Source: Tillandsia leiboldiana
Taxonomy: Eukaryota; Streptophyta; Magnoliopsida; Poales; Bromeliaceae
DNA: 64,000 nucleotides
Direction of reading: 5' to 3'
Assembly: GCA_029204045.2 (NCBI GenBank)
Contig: JAQNDB010000197.1
Location: forward strand, 1-64,000
Each line of letters opens with the position of its first letter. Positions within the stretch are counted from its first letter, which is position 1. A program made the position numbers and the translations under genes. This document shows positions 45,303 through 57,542 of this stretch, piece after piece. Under the pieces are notes generated by a model. The model saw nothing but the letters and a program-made list of their open reading frames with translations, searched no databases and was not told the origin of the DNA.

Positions 45303-45421
45303 GGGATGCAACACGAGGACTTCCCAGGGGGTCACCCATCCTAGTACTACTCTCGCCCAAGCAAACTTAACTGCGGAGTTCTAATGGGATCCGGTGCTTT
45401 AGTGCTGGTATGATCGCATCC
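45303..45421 (-). rRNA. 5S rRNA gene, copy 8
   Basis: 119 nt. Class X (GCAAACTTAAC, TTCTAATGGG, flank CCAACAACATTG). It is repeated identically at 51905-52023, almost certainly the same physical copy. Confidence 0.92.
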
Positions 45422-46284
45422 AACAACATTGTGCCGGCCGGCCCTCTTATGGCGCCGCTCCGCGCCCGGTTCGGCAAGACATTCCGCCGCTCCGCGCCCG
45501 GTTCTGATGCGATGCGGTGCTTTCGTGCTCGTGTTTTTTTTTTTCTTTTCTTTTCTTGTCTTGCTTTACTTTACCACCGAAATTCTGACACTTTTATCGG
45601 AACAATTTACCGCTCGGGATGTCGACCTTGTCCCGGAATCGGCTCCTTCCTCCGCCCAGCGAGTAATCGGCGAAAAATCTACCGAGTGGCTGTGCGAACA
45701 TTAAAAGAAGAAGAAGAAGAAGGCTCAACGTCCAATTTCGAGAAGCGGCAATAGTTTTGGCCCGAATTGATTTTGCCTGAAGTCTGTCGCGCGTTTGGCT
45801 GAGCTTAGACGGAAAGTTATTTTTTAAAACAATTTGGTAAAAAATTTCTCTGTTCGCTAATAATATTTTTTCCTAAATTTTATTTTAGAATAATTTAAAT
45901 TTCGAATTGAAATTTAAATTTGCACAAGAAAATTTAAAATTCGACATTTTAATTTAAAATATTAATTTATAATTTGAAATTTCAAAATTTGCATTTTTAA
46001 ATCAAAATTTAAATTTTCAATTTAAAGTCTAAAATCAAAATTTAAAAATTTAAAATTGAAAGGTAAAATTTAAAGTAAAAATTATAATTTGAAATATCAA
46101 ATCTGAAATCTACATTTTTAAATATTTATATTTTTGAACTTAAAATTTAAGATTAAAAAATAATATTTTGAAATTTGTCATTTGAAAAATTAAAAATTAA
46201 ATTTAATTTTAAATCTACAATCAAAAAAGAATTTAAAATTTGAGTCCGAAATCAAAACAGCCGGGGAAATTTGCAAAATAATAG

Positions 46285-46403
46285 GGGATGCAACACGAGG
46301 ACTTCCCAGGGGGTCACCCATCCTTGTACTACTCCCGCCCAAGCACACTTAACTGCGGAGTTCTGATGGGATCCGATGCTTTAGTGCTGGTATGATCGCA
46401 TCC
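46285..46403 (-). rRNA. 5S rRNA gene, copy 9
   Basis: 119 nt. Class Z (CCGATGCTTT, TCCTTGTACTACTCCCGCCC, flank CCGACAATGTTG). It appears again at 52885-53003 in the duplicated contig end. Confidence 0.92.
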
Positions 46404-47268
46404 GACAATGTTGTGCCGGCCGGCCCTCTTATGGCGCCGCTCCGCGCCCGGTTCGGCAAGACATTGCGCCGCTCCGCGCCCGGTTCTGATGGGATCCGGT
46501 GCTTTCGTGCTCGTGTTTTTTTTTTTTTCTTTTCTTTTCTTGTCTTGCTTTACTTTACCACCGAAATTCTGACTCTTTTATCGGAACAATTTACCGCTCG
46601 GGATCTCGATCTTGTCCCGGAATCGGCTCCTTCCTCCGCCCAGCGAGTAATCGGCGAAAAATCTACCGAGTGGCCGTGCGAACATTAAAAGAAGAAGAAG
46701 AATAAGAAGGCTCAACATCCAATTTCGAGAAGCGGCAATAGTTTGGCCCGAATTGATTTTGCCTGAAACTGCCACGCGTTTGGCTGAGCTTAGACGGAAA
46801 GTTTATTTTTTAAAACAATTTGGTAAAAAATTTCTCTGTTCGCTAATAATATTTTTTCCTAAATTTTATTTTAGAATAATTTAAATTTCGAATTGAAATT
46901 TAAATTTGCACAAGAAAATTTAAAATTCGACATTTTAATTTAAAATATTAATTTATAATTTGAAATTTCAAAATTTGCATTTTTAAATCAAAATTTAAAT
47001 TTTCAATTTAAAGTCTAAAATCAAAATTTAAAAATTTAAAATTGAAAGGTAAAATTTAAAGTAAAAATTGCAATTTGAAATATCAAATCTGAAATCTACA
47101 TTTTTAAATATTTATATTTTGAACTTAAAATTTAAGATTAAAAATAATATTTTGAAATTTGTCATTTGAAAAATTAAAAATTAAATTTAATTTTAAATCT
47201 ACAATCAAAAAAGAATTTAAAATTTGAGTCCGAAATCAAAACAGCCGGGGAAATTTGCAAAATAATAG

Positions 47269-47387
47269 GGGATGCAACACGAGGACTTCCCAGGGGGTCA
47301 CCCATCCTTGTACTACTCCCGCCCAAGCACACTTAACTGCGGAGTTCTGATGGGATCCGATGCTTTAGTGCTGGTATGATCGCATCC
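47269..47387 (-). rRNA. 5S rRNA gene, copy 10
   Basis: 119 nt, same sequence as copy 9 (CTCCCGCCC, CCGATGC). The unit upstream of it (47388 onwards) is full of single-base indels relative to 53990-54845, a sign of unpolished contig end. Confidence 0.92.
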
Positions 47388-48243
47388 GACAATGTTTGTG
47401 CCGGCCGGCCCTCTTATGGCGCCGCTCCGCGCCCGGTTCGGCAAGACATTGCGCCGCTCTGCGCCCGGTTCTGATGGGATCCGGTGCTTTCGTGCTCGTT
47501 GTTTTTTTTTTTTTTCTTTTCTTTTCTTGTCTTGCTTTACTTTACCACCGAAATTCTGACTCTTTTATCGGAACTAATTTACCGCTCGGATCTCGACCTT
47601 GTCCGGAATCGGCTCTTCCTCCGCCAGGAGTAATCGGCGAAAAATCTACCGAGTGGGCAGTGCGAACATTAAAAGAAGAAGAAGAATAAGAAGGCTCAAC
47701 ATCCAATTTCGAGAAGCGGCAATACTTTGGCCCGAATTGATTTTGCCTGAAACTGCCACGCGTTTGGCTGAGCTTAGACGGAAGTTTATTTTTTAAAACA
47801 ATTTGGTAAAAAAATTTCTCTGTCGCTAATAATATTTTTTCCTAAATTTTATTTTAGAATAATGTTAAATTTAAATTGCACAAGAAAATTTAAAATTCGA
47901 CATGTTTAATTTAAAATGTTAATTTATAATTTGAAATTTCAAAATTTGGCATTTTTAAATCAAAATTTAAATTTTCAATTTAAAGTCTAAAATCAAAAAT
48001 TTAAAAATTTAAAATTGAAAGGTAAATTTAAAGTAAACATTGCAATTGAAATATCAAATCTGAAATCTACATTTTTAAATATTTATATTTTTGAACTTAA
48101 AATTTAAGATTAAAAAATAATTATTTTGAAATTTGTCATTTGAAAAATTAAAAATTAAATTTAATTTTAAATCTAGAATCAAAAAAGAATTTAAAATTTG
48201 AGTCCGAAATCAAAAACATCCGGAGAAATTTGCAAAATAATAG

Positions 48244-48303
48244 GGGAATTCAACACGAGGACTTCCCAGGGGGTCACCCATCCTAGTACTACTCTCCGCC
48301 CAG
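48244..48303 (-). pseudogene. 5S gene 3' half, cut by inverted-repeat element (noisy copy)
   Basis: The plus-strand left part of a 5S gene up to CGCCCAG, followed at 48304 by CATAGTTG. It is the lower-quality version of 54845-54903. GGGGAATTCAACAC for GGGGATGCAACAC and CTCCGCCCAGCA look like read errors. Confidence 0.85.
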
Positions 48304-48765
48304 CATAGTTGCGTTTAATTCGATTCGGCAAAAATTCGGTACGGATATATACGGATAAAATTCTATCATAATTTTAAAATTCGTTGAAAAATTCGCTAAA
48401 AAAGCGGCTCGTAATTATTCGGATACGTGATTTTTACGAAATAATACGTTCACTAATTAAAATTCGGGATAAAAAATTCGCTATGAAATTTTAAAAAAAA
48501 ATAAAAATTTATACTAATAATATAAACAATTATAATTTTTTAAAAACTAATTCAATCAATCTATTTAGAAATAAATAAATATCATTTAGAACAAAAAATA
48601 TATATTTTTAAATTATTCCCGACGAATAATTTTAATTTCTATTTTCAATAATTCATGAATAATTCGCGAATAATTCGCGAATAATTCGTGAATTAACTAA
48701 CTATGTTTGAAAAACGAATTTTTCATCCAAAAATTCGTAATTCGTGAATACTTCGCGAATAATAC
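48304..48765 (-). mobile_element. Inverted-repeat element, partial noisy copy at contig end
   Basis: Same AT-rich sequence as 54904-55376, with many single-base differences, ending at the N gap. Only its left terminal repeat is present (CATAGTTGCGTTTAATTCG, damaged by apparent errors). Confidence 0.8.
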
Positions 48766-48865
48766 NNNNNNNNNNNNNNNNNNNNNNNNNNNNNNNNNNN
48801 NNNNNNNNNNNNNNNNNNNNNNNNNNNNNNNNNNNNNNNNNNNNNNNNNNNNNNNNNNNNNNNNN
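48766..48865. other. Assembly gap (100 N)
   Basis: Exactly 100 N, the conventional placeholder for an unknown gap. The sequences on both sides overlap (see 42246-48765 and 48866-55376). Confidence 0.98.
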
Positions 48866-51133
48866 CAGCCCTGCATTGATGGATCAACCAGAATCCAACT
48901 CCTGGTTCACATACAACATACCCAATGCTCAATCTTTAATCCTCCCAGACCAACTTGATCTGAAGTGAGCATCACGAGCTCAGGGACATTTTTAGCGAAC
49001 TTTCATATTTACATCGAAGCCTAAATCCAACTAATTGCGCTTTGTGCATTTCCACAACACTTGTGTGCACTTCTCCCACAACACACACAACACCCACCTT
49101 GATTTGGTTCGCTACAAGGAGCTCCAGGCTCTCTAATAAATTGGGTAGAAAGCTTCATTCAGGATTAGAAACTAACCTGGGTGTTTGAATGCGACGGGAG
49201 GCGACGACGGCGACCCGCGGCCAACCCACCCGAGCTCGATGCCGTTAATGGCGGCATTCAACAAAGAGCTTTGAGACCCAGACAACGTGGGACCGAAAGA
49301 GTCCCCTCGACTCCTCGATGCCCCCCGTGTGGTGGCCGGCGTGCGGGGCAGCGGGGACGCGGCCGGAAGGGGAAGCTCGGCCAACGCATGTGCAAAAGTG
49401 GTGCAACTTCGGTTACGCTAATCCACACGTTAGAATCCGCATGCAAATGGATGGGGGGCTTCACAGAGACCAATGGAACATACCGGGCCGCTATCCCATT
49501 GACGAAGCCCCACGATCGCCGCGGCGGAGCTCGGCCAAGATGATGGTCGTTAATGGCGATTTTAATCCGGTGCACTAGAGACCCTCCAACTTGACCAGAT
49601 GAGTCCTCTAGACACCTCCCCGATGCTTCCTATGGTGGTGGCCGCGGTTGGGTGCACGTGCGGCGCCGGACGGCGAGGTTCGGCCGAAGTGCAAATAGCC
49701 CGTTCTAGGGCACGCTTGATCTCCGCAGATCGTTAACCGATCAACTCCAGTCTTCATGGAGAGCTCACAGTCGTCAAGAGGAAGAGTTTCAACGGTCATG
49801 ATCTTCGTCCTCGACGGTTGGATCCTTCCCGCGCTCAATATCAGCCAAAAACCAACTTCGGCAAGAAGTGGCTCCCGCCGGCGGGCGGGACGACGGCGAC
49901 GGCTCAAATTCACAGTAAAGGTTCTCTCGATGTCAGGAACATGTAGACACAATCTTGGGCCAACCAACAAAACAAAAGTTTCATCCCTTACCTCACCGGA
50001 AAATGAGGAAGATGAAGGTGGCCGCGGCGGCGCACGGCGGAGCAACACGTCGGGAAGGCTTGGCTCGGTGTCCACCCCACAGAGACACCCCCAGACACAC
50101 TTGGGACAAATAAAAACCTCCTCGGATGGTTCCTCTCCAACTATACCAAAACCCCGAGCCCAAACCCCCGTTTTCTTCGGCTTCTCGCGACGGGACGGCG
50201 GCCGGATGCGCTAGCTCCGAGGAGTGCCGTAGGAGAGGAGGTTTGTTGTAGTGGGCGGCTTGGTAGAGGCTACGGCTTAGGGTTTGGAGAATCCTATCTT
50301 GGCATGGGTTTAAATAGTGCATTAAGCATAATAGCTCTTTGGTCCTCAAAGCCTTGCTATTTAAACCTAAGTCTCAGCAAAAATACTCCCTTTTGCAGCT
50401 TAGTCCCTCACACATAAATTGCACGCTTTTCGGAGCACCAAACAAACGGGGTTTTCCGCAAAATACGGTGTTTTTTCACGCTTTTCGAGATGTTTCGGCT
50501 CATCGAATCGAAAAAATGGGCTTCGCCACTACGTCCGGCTCGACGAAACCTATCAGGTAGCGATTTCTGTTTTCGAGGAAATGCCCGGATACCATCTCGG
50601 TCCATAATTACTGTGCCGAATACGGTTTATCGCGCTTTTCGAGACTCTAGGGTCGTCAAACGGAATTTTCGTCAGTGCCACTGCGTCCAGAACGATGAAA
50701 CCGTTCAAAACGACTACCTGGATACTATGTTCGAAATCCGAACAGTGACTTAGTCAGCGTTGCACTCGTTGGAGCCCCGAAAATTAGGGTTACTGTTCAT
50801 CTACAGTAATTAACTTAAGTGACCGTGCGCAAAGGCCACGGTTACATTGGTCGCGAGATTCGTCCACTTCTTCGCTGATTTCTGGAAGATCCGACCGTCA
50901 GATCGAAAAGTGTTGATATGAATCTCACTCAGTTCGACGAGACGATCGCAACGGTCATTCGGATTTCCAAGATCATGTCTGGGTTGGAAAATAGCCTTTT
51001 TTGCATCGTAAATCGTGCAACTTGCACACTGGCGATTGACCATTTAGGTTAACAGGGGTCTTCTGAACTTAAAACCCGCTCAAAAAATCGCTTTTAGTCT
51101 ATTTATTAAAATGAGATATTTCGAGTTTCTACA
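48866..51133 (-). mobile_element. Insertion D, second (probably artefactual) partial copy
   Basis: Begins mid-sequence with CAGCCCTGCATTGATGG, equal to 42246, and ends in TTTCTACA followed by TGCTC (51134-51138). Base-by-base it follows 42246-44532 with many single-base deletions near the gap and few beyond about 50650. Apparent ORFs here (49181-50753) are the same GC-rich shadows. Confidence 0.88.
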
Positions 51134-51904
51134 TGCTCGTGTTTTTTTTTTTTCTTTTCTTTTCTTGTCTTGCTTTACTTTACCACCGAAATTCTGACTC
51201 TTTTATCGGAACAATTTACCGCTCGGGATCTCGACCTTGTCCCGGAATCGGCTCCTTCCTCCGCCCAGCGAGTAATCGGCGAAAAATCTACCGAGTGGCC
51301 GGGCGAACATTAAAAGAAGAAGAAGAATAAGATGGCTCAACATCCAATTTCGAGAAGCGGCAATAGTTTGGCCCGAATTGATTTTGCCTGAAGACTGCCG
51401 CGCGTTTGGCTGAGCTTAGACGGAAAGTTTATTTTTTGAAACAATTTGGTAAAAAATTTCTCTGTTCGCTAATAATATTTTTCCTAAATTTTATTTTAGA
51501 ATAATTTAAAGTTCGAATTGAAATTTAAATTTGCACAAGAAAATTTAAAATTCGACATTTTAATTTAAAATATTAATTTATAATTTGAAATTTCAAAATT
51601 TGCATTTTGAATTTTTAAATCAAAATTTAAAATTTTAATTTAAAGTCTAAAATCAAAATTTAAAAATTTAAAATTATAAGGTAAAATTAAAAGTAAAAAT
51701 TGTAATTTGAAATATCAAATCTGAAATCTACATTTTTAAATATTTATAGTTTTGAACTTAAAATTTAAGATTAAAAAATAATATTTTGAAATTTGTCATT
51801 GACAAATTAAAAAATTACCATTTAATTTTAAATCTAGAGTCAGAAAAAGAATTTAAAAATTTGAGTCCGAAATCAAAACAGCCGGGGAATTTGCAAAATA
51901 ATGG

Positions 51905-52023
51905 GGGATGCAACACGAGGACTTCCCAGGGGGTCACCCATCCTAGTACTACTCTCGCCCAAGCAAACTTAACTGCGGAGTTCTAATGGGATCCGGTGCT
52001 TTAGTGCTGGTATGATCGCATCC
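51905..52023 (-). rRNA. 5S rRNA gene, copy 12 (duplicate of copy 8)
   Basis: 119 nt, class X, same as 45303-45421. The unit around it also shares the rare AATTATAAGGTAAAATTAAA variant with the copy 8 unit. Confidence 0.92.
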
Positions 52024-52884
52024 AACAACATTGTGCCGGCCGGCCCTCTTATGGCGCCGCTCCGCGCCCGGTTCGGCAAGACATTCCGCCGCTCCGCGCC
52101 CGGTTCTGATGCGATGCGGTGCTTTCGTGCTCGTGTTTTTTTTTTTCTTTTCTTTTCTTGTCTTGCTTACTTTACCACCGAAATTCTGACACTTTTATCG
52201 GAACAATTTACCGCTCGGATGTCGACCTTGTCCCGGAATCGGCTCCTTCCTCCGCCCAGCGAGTAATCGGCGAAAAATCTACCGAGTGGCTGTGCGAACA
52301 TTAAAAGAAGAAGAAGAAGAAGGCTCAACGTCCAATTTCGAGAAGCGGCAATAGTTTGGCCCGAATTGATTTTGCCTGAAGTCTGTCGCGCGTTTGGCTG
52401 AGCTTAGACGGAAAGTTTATTTTTTAAAACAATTTGGTAAAAAATTTCTCTGTTCGCTAATAATATTTTTTCCTAAATTTTATTTTAGAATAATTTAAAT
52501 TTCGAATTGAAATTTAAATTTGCACAAGAAAATTTAAAATTCGACATTTTAATTTAAAATATTAATTTATAATTTGAAATTTCAAAATTTGCATTTTTAA
52601 ATCAAAATTTAAATTTTCAATTTAAAGTCTAAAATCAAAATTTAAAAATTTAAAATTGAAAGGTAAAATTTAAAGTAAAAATTATAATTTGAAATATCAA
52701 ATCTGAAATCTACATTTTTAAATATTTATATTTTTGAACTTAAAATTTAAGATTAAAAAATAATATTTTGAAATTTGTCATTTGAAAAATTAAAAATTAA
52801 ATTTAATTTTAAATCTACAATCAAAAAAGAATTTAAAATTTGAGTCCGAAATCAAAACAGCCGGGGAAATTTGCAAAATAATAG

Positions 52885-53003
52885 GGGATGCAACACGAGG
52901 ACTTCCCAGGGGGTCACCCATCCTTGTACTACTCCCGCCCAAGCACACTTAACTGCGGAGTTCTGATGGGATCCGATGCTTTAGTGCTGGTATGATCGCA
53001 TCC
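52885..53003 (-). rRNA. 5S rRNA gene, copy 13 (duplicate of copy 9)
   Basis: 119 nt, class Z, same variants as 46285-46403 (CTCCCGCCC, CCGATGC). Confidence 0.92.
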
Positions 53004-53870
53004 GACAATGTTGTGCCGGCCGGCCCTCTTATGGCGCCGCTCCGCGCCCGGTTCGGCAAGACATTGCGCCGCTCCGCGCCCGGTTCTGATGGGATCCGGT
53101 GCTTTCGTGCTCGTGTTTTTTTTTTTTTTCTTTTCTTTTCTTGTCTTGCTTTACTTTACCACCGAAATTCTGACTCTTTTATCGGAACAATTTACCGCTC
53201 GGATCTCGATCTTGTCCCGGAATCGGCTCCTTCCTCCGCCCAGCGAGTAATCGGCGAAAAATCTACCGAGTGGCCGTGCGAACATTAAAAGAAGAAGAAG
53301 AATAAGAAGGCTCAACATCCAATTTCGAGAAGCGGCAATAGTTTGGCCCGAATTGATTTTGCCTGAAACTGCCACGCGTTTGGCTGAGCTTAGACGGAAA
53401 GTTTATTTTTTAAAACAATTTGGTAAAAAATTTCTCTGTTCGCTAATAATATTTTTTCCTAAATTTTATTTTAGAATAATTTAAATTTCGAATTGAAATT
53501 TAAATTTGCACAAGAAAATTTAAAATTCGACATTTTAATTTAAAATATTAATTTATAATTTGAAATTTCAAAATTTGCATTTTTAAATCAAAATTTAAAT
53601 TTTCAATTTAAAGTCTAAAATCAAAATTTAAAAATTTAAAATTGAAAGGTAAAATTTAAAGTAAAAATTGCAATTTGAAATATCAAATCTGAAATCTACA
53701 TTTTTAAATATTTATATTTTTGAACTTAAAATTTAAGATTAAAAAATAATATTTTGAAATTTGTCATTTGAAAAATTAAAAATTAAATTTAATTTTAAAT
53801 CTACAATCAAAAAAGAATTTAAAATTTGAGTCCGAAATCAAAACAGCCGGGGAAATTTGCAAAATAATAG

Positions 53871-53989
53871 GGGATGCAACACGAGGACTTCCCAGGGGGT
53901 CACCCATCCTTGTACTACTCCCGCCCAAGCACACTTAACTGCGGAGTTCTGATGGGATCCGATGCTTTAGTGCTGGTATGATCGCATCC
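53871..53989 (-). rRNA. 5S rRNA gene, copy 14 (duplicate of copy 10)
   Basis: 119 nt, class Z, same as 47269-47387. The next unit here (53990-54844) is clean where its counterpart 47388-48243 is noisy. Confidence 0.92.
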
Positions 53990-54844
53990 GACAATGTTGT
54001 GCCGGCCGGCCCTCTTATGGCGCCGCTCCGCGCCCGGTTCGGCAAGACATTGCGCCGCTCTGCGCCCGGTTCTGATGGGATCCGGTGCTTTCGTGCTCGT
54101 GTTTTTTTTTTTTTTCTTTTCTTTTCTTGTCTTGCTTTACTTTACCACCGAAATTCTGACTCTTTTATCGGAACAATTTACCGCTCGGGATCTCGACCTT
54201 GTCCCGGAATCGGCTCCTTCCTCCGCCCAGCGAGTAATCGGCGAAAAATCTACCGAGTGGCCGTGCGAACATTAAAAGAAGAAGAAGAATAAGAAGGCTC
54301 AACATCCAATTTCGAGAAGCGGCAATACTTTGGCCCGAATTGATTTTGCCTGAAACTGCCACGCGTTTGGCTGAGCTTAGACGGAAAGTTTATTTTTTAA
54401 AACAATTTGGTAAAAAATTTCTCTGTTCGCTAATAATATTTTTTCCTAAATTTTATTTTAGAATAATTTAAATTTAAATTTGCACAAGAAAATTTAAAAT
54501 TCGACATTTTAATTTAAAATGTTAATTTATAATTTGAAATTTCAAAATTTGCATTTTTAAATCAAAATTTAAATTTTCAATTTAAAGTCTAAAATCAAAA
54601 TTTAAAAATTTAAAATTGAAAGGTAAAATTTAAAGTAAAAATTGCAATTTGAAATATCAAATCTGAAATCTACATTTTTAAATATTTATATTTTTGAACT
54701 TAAAATTTAAGATTAAAAAATAATATTTTGAAATTTGTCATTTGAAAAATTAAAAATTAAATTTAATTTTAAATCTAGAATCAAAAAAGAATTTAAAATT
54801 TGAGTCCGAAATCAAAACAGCCGGAGAAATTTGCAAAATAATAG

Positions 54845-55568
54845 GGGATGCAACACGAGGACTTCCCAGGGGGTCACCCATCCTAGTACTACTCTCGCCC
54901 AAGCATAGTTAGTTAATTCGAATTCGGCAAAAATTCGGTACGGATATAATACGGATAAAATTCGTATCATAATTTTAAAATTCGTTGAAAAATTCGGCTA
55001 AAAAACGGGCTCGTCAATTATTCGGATACGTGATTTATACGGAAATAATACGTTCACTAATTAAAAATTCGGGATAAAAAATTCGGCTATTAAATTTTAA
55101 AAAAAATAAAAAATTTATACTATTAATATAAACAATTATAATTTTTTAAAATAATTTAATCAATTTATTTAGAAATAAATAAAATATTCATTTAGAACAA
55201 AAAAATATATAATTTTAAATTATTCCCGACGAATAATTTTAATTCGGATTTTCAATAATTCATGAATAATTCGCGAATAATTCGCGAATAATTCGTGAAT
55301 TAACTAACTATGCTTTGAAAAAGAACGAATTTTTCATCCAAAAATTCGTAATTCGTGAATAATTCGCGAATAATACGTTTTGATTCAAAAATTCGCGAAT
55401 TATTCCGAATTTTTGAAAAAAGTCGGAAACGGCACGTTTAATTCGGATTCTCAATAATTCGCGAATAATTCGCGAATAATTCGCGAATTAACTAACTATG
55501 CGCCCAAGCACACTTAACTGCGGAGTTCTGATGGGATCCGGTGCTTTAGTGCTGGTATGATCGCATCC
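54845..55568 (-). pseudogene. 5S rRNA gene split by 597-bp inverted-repeat element (copy 15)
   Basis: 54845-54903 and 55501-55568 are the two parts of one class P 5S gene, separated by 54904-55500. CGCCCAAG, and even CGCCCAAGCA, is present on both sides, the target duplication. The break falls between the A box and the intermediate element, so the internal promoter is split and the copy should be inactive. Confidence 0.95.
54904..55500 (-). mobile_element. MITE-like element with terminal inverted repeats inside a 5S gene
   Basis: 597 bp, AT-rich, with no coding capacity. Ends are CATAGTTAGTTAATTCG and its inverted complement CGAATTAACTAACTATG. The flanking duplication is CGCCCAAG (8 bp), or up to 10 bp if CA is counted as target. 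The length of duplication fits hAT (8) or Mutator (9) superfamilies; I cannot choose. The right end contains repeated ATTCGCGAATAATTCGCGAA words. Orientation is arbitrary. Confidence 0.88.
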
Positions 55569-56433
55569 AACAACATTGTGCCGGCCGGCCCTCTTATGGC
55601 GCTGCTCCGCGCCCGGTTCGGCAAGACATTGCGCCGCTCCGCGCCCGGTTCTGATGGGATCCGGTGCTTTCGTGCTCGTGTTTTTTTTTTCTTTTCTTTT
55701 CTTGTCTTGCTTTACTTTACCACCGAAATTCTGACTCTTTTATCGGAACAATTTACCGCTCGGGATCTCGACCTTGTCCCGGAATCGGCTCCTTCCTCCG
55801 CCCAGCGAGTAATCGGCGAAAAATCTACCGAGTGGCCGTGCGAACATTAAAAGAAGAAGAAGAATAAGAAGGCTCAACATCCAATTTCGAGAAGCGGCAA
55901 TAGTTTGGCCCGAATTGATTTTGCCTGAAGACTGTCGCGCGTTTGGGTGAGCTTAGACGGAAACTATATTTTTTAAAACAATTTGGTAAAAAATTTCTCT
56001 GTTCGCTAATAATATTTTTTCCTAAATTTTATTTTAGAATAATTTAAATTTCGAATTGAAATTTAAATTTGCACAAGTAAATTTAAAATTCGACATTTTA
56101 ATTTAAAATATTAATTTATAATTTGAAATTTCAAAATTTGCATTTTTAAATCAAAATTTAAATTTTCAATTTAAAGTCTAAAATCAAAATTTTAAAATTT
56201 AAAATTGAAAGGTAAAATTTAAAGTAAAAATTGCAATTTGAAATATCAAATCTGAAATCTACATTTTTAAATATTTATATTTTTGAACTTAAAATTTAAG
56301 ATTAAAAAATAATATTTTGAAATTTGTCATTTGAAAAATTAAAAATTAAATTTAATTTTAAATCTACAATCAAAAAAGAATTTAAAATTTGAGTCCGAAA
56401 TCAAAACAGCCGGAGAAATTTGCAAAATAATGG

Positions 56434-56552
56434 GCGATGCAACACGAGGACTTCCCAGGAGGTCACCCATCCTAGTACTACTCTCGCCCAAGCACACTTA
56501 ACTGCGGAGTTCTGATGGAATCCGGTGCTTTAGTGCTGGTATGATTGCATCC
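56434..56552 (-). rRNA. 5S rRNA gene, copy 16
   Basis: 119 nt. Class P (GCACACTTAAC, flank CCAACAAAATTG). Private changes: GCGATGC end, CCAGGAGGTC (the base usual in other plants), GATGGAATCC and TGATTGCATCC. Confidence 0.92.
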
Positions 56553-57423
56553 AACAAAATTGTGCCGGCCGGCCCTCTTATGGCGCCGCTCCGCGCCCGG
56601 TTCGGCAAGACATTGCGCCGCTCCGCGCCCGGTTCGGATGGGATCCGGTGCTTTTGTGCTCGTGTTTTTTTTTTTCTTTTCTTTTCTTGTCTTGCTTTAC
56701 TTTACCACCGAAATTCTGACTCTTTTATCGGAACAATTTACCGCTCGGGATCTCGACCTTGTCCCGGAATCGGCTCCTTCCTCCGCCCAGCGAGTAATCG
56801 GCGAAAAATCTACCGAGTGGCCGTGCGAACATTAAAAGAAGAAGAAGAATAAGAAGGCTCAACGTCCAATTTCGAGAAGCGGCAATAGTTTAGCCCGAAT
56901 TGATTTTGCCTGAAGACTGTCGTGCGTTTGGCTGAGCTTAGACGGAAAGTTTATTTTTTAAAACAATTTGGTAAAAAATTTCTCTGTTCGCTAATAATAT
57001 TTTTTCCTAAATTTTATTTTAGAATAATTTAAATTTCGAATTGAAATTTAAATTTGCACAAGAAAATTTAAAATTCGACATTTTAATTTAAAATATTAAT
57101 TTATAATTTGAAATTTCAAAATTTGCATTTTGAATTTTTAAATCAAAATTTAAATTTTCAATTTAAAGTCTAAAATCAAAATTTAAAAATTTAAAATTGA
57201 AAGATAAAATTAAAAGTAAAAATTGCAATTTGAAATATCAAATCTGAAATCTACATTTTTAAATATTTATATTTTTGAACTTAAAATTTAAGATTAAAAA
57301 ATAATATTTTGAAATTTGTCATTTGACAAATTAAAAATTACATTTAATTTTAAATCTAGAATCAAAAAAGAATTTAAAATTGAGTCCGAATCAAAACAGT
57401 CGGGGAAATTTGCAAAATAATGG

Positions 57424-57542
57424 GGGATGCAACACGAGGACTTCCCAGGGGGTCACCCATCCTAGTACTACTCTCGCCCAAGAAGACTTAACTGCGGAGT
57501 TCTAATGGGATCCGGTGCTTTAGTGCTGGTATGATCGCATCC
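57424..57542 (-). rRNA. 5S rRNA gene, copy 17
   Basis: 119 nt. Class X by TTCTAATGGG and flank CCAACAACATTG, with an unusual A box (CCCAAGAAGACTTAAC). Confidence 0.92.
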
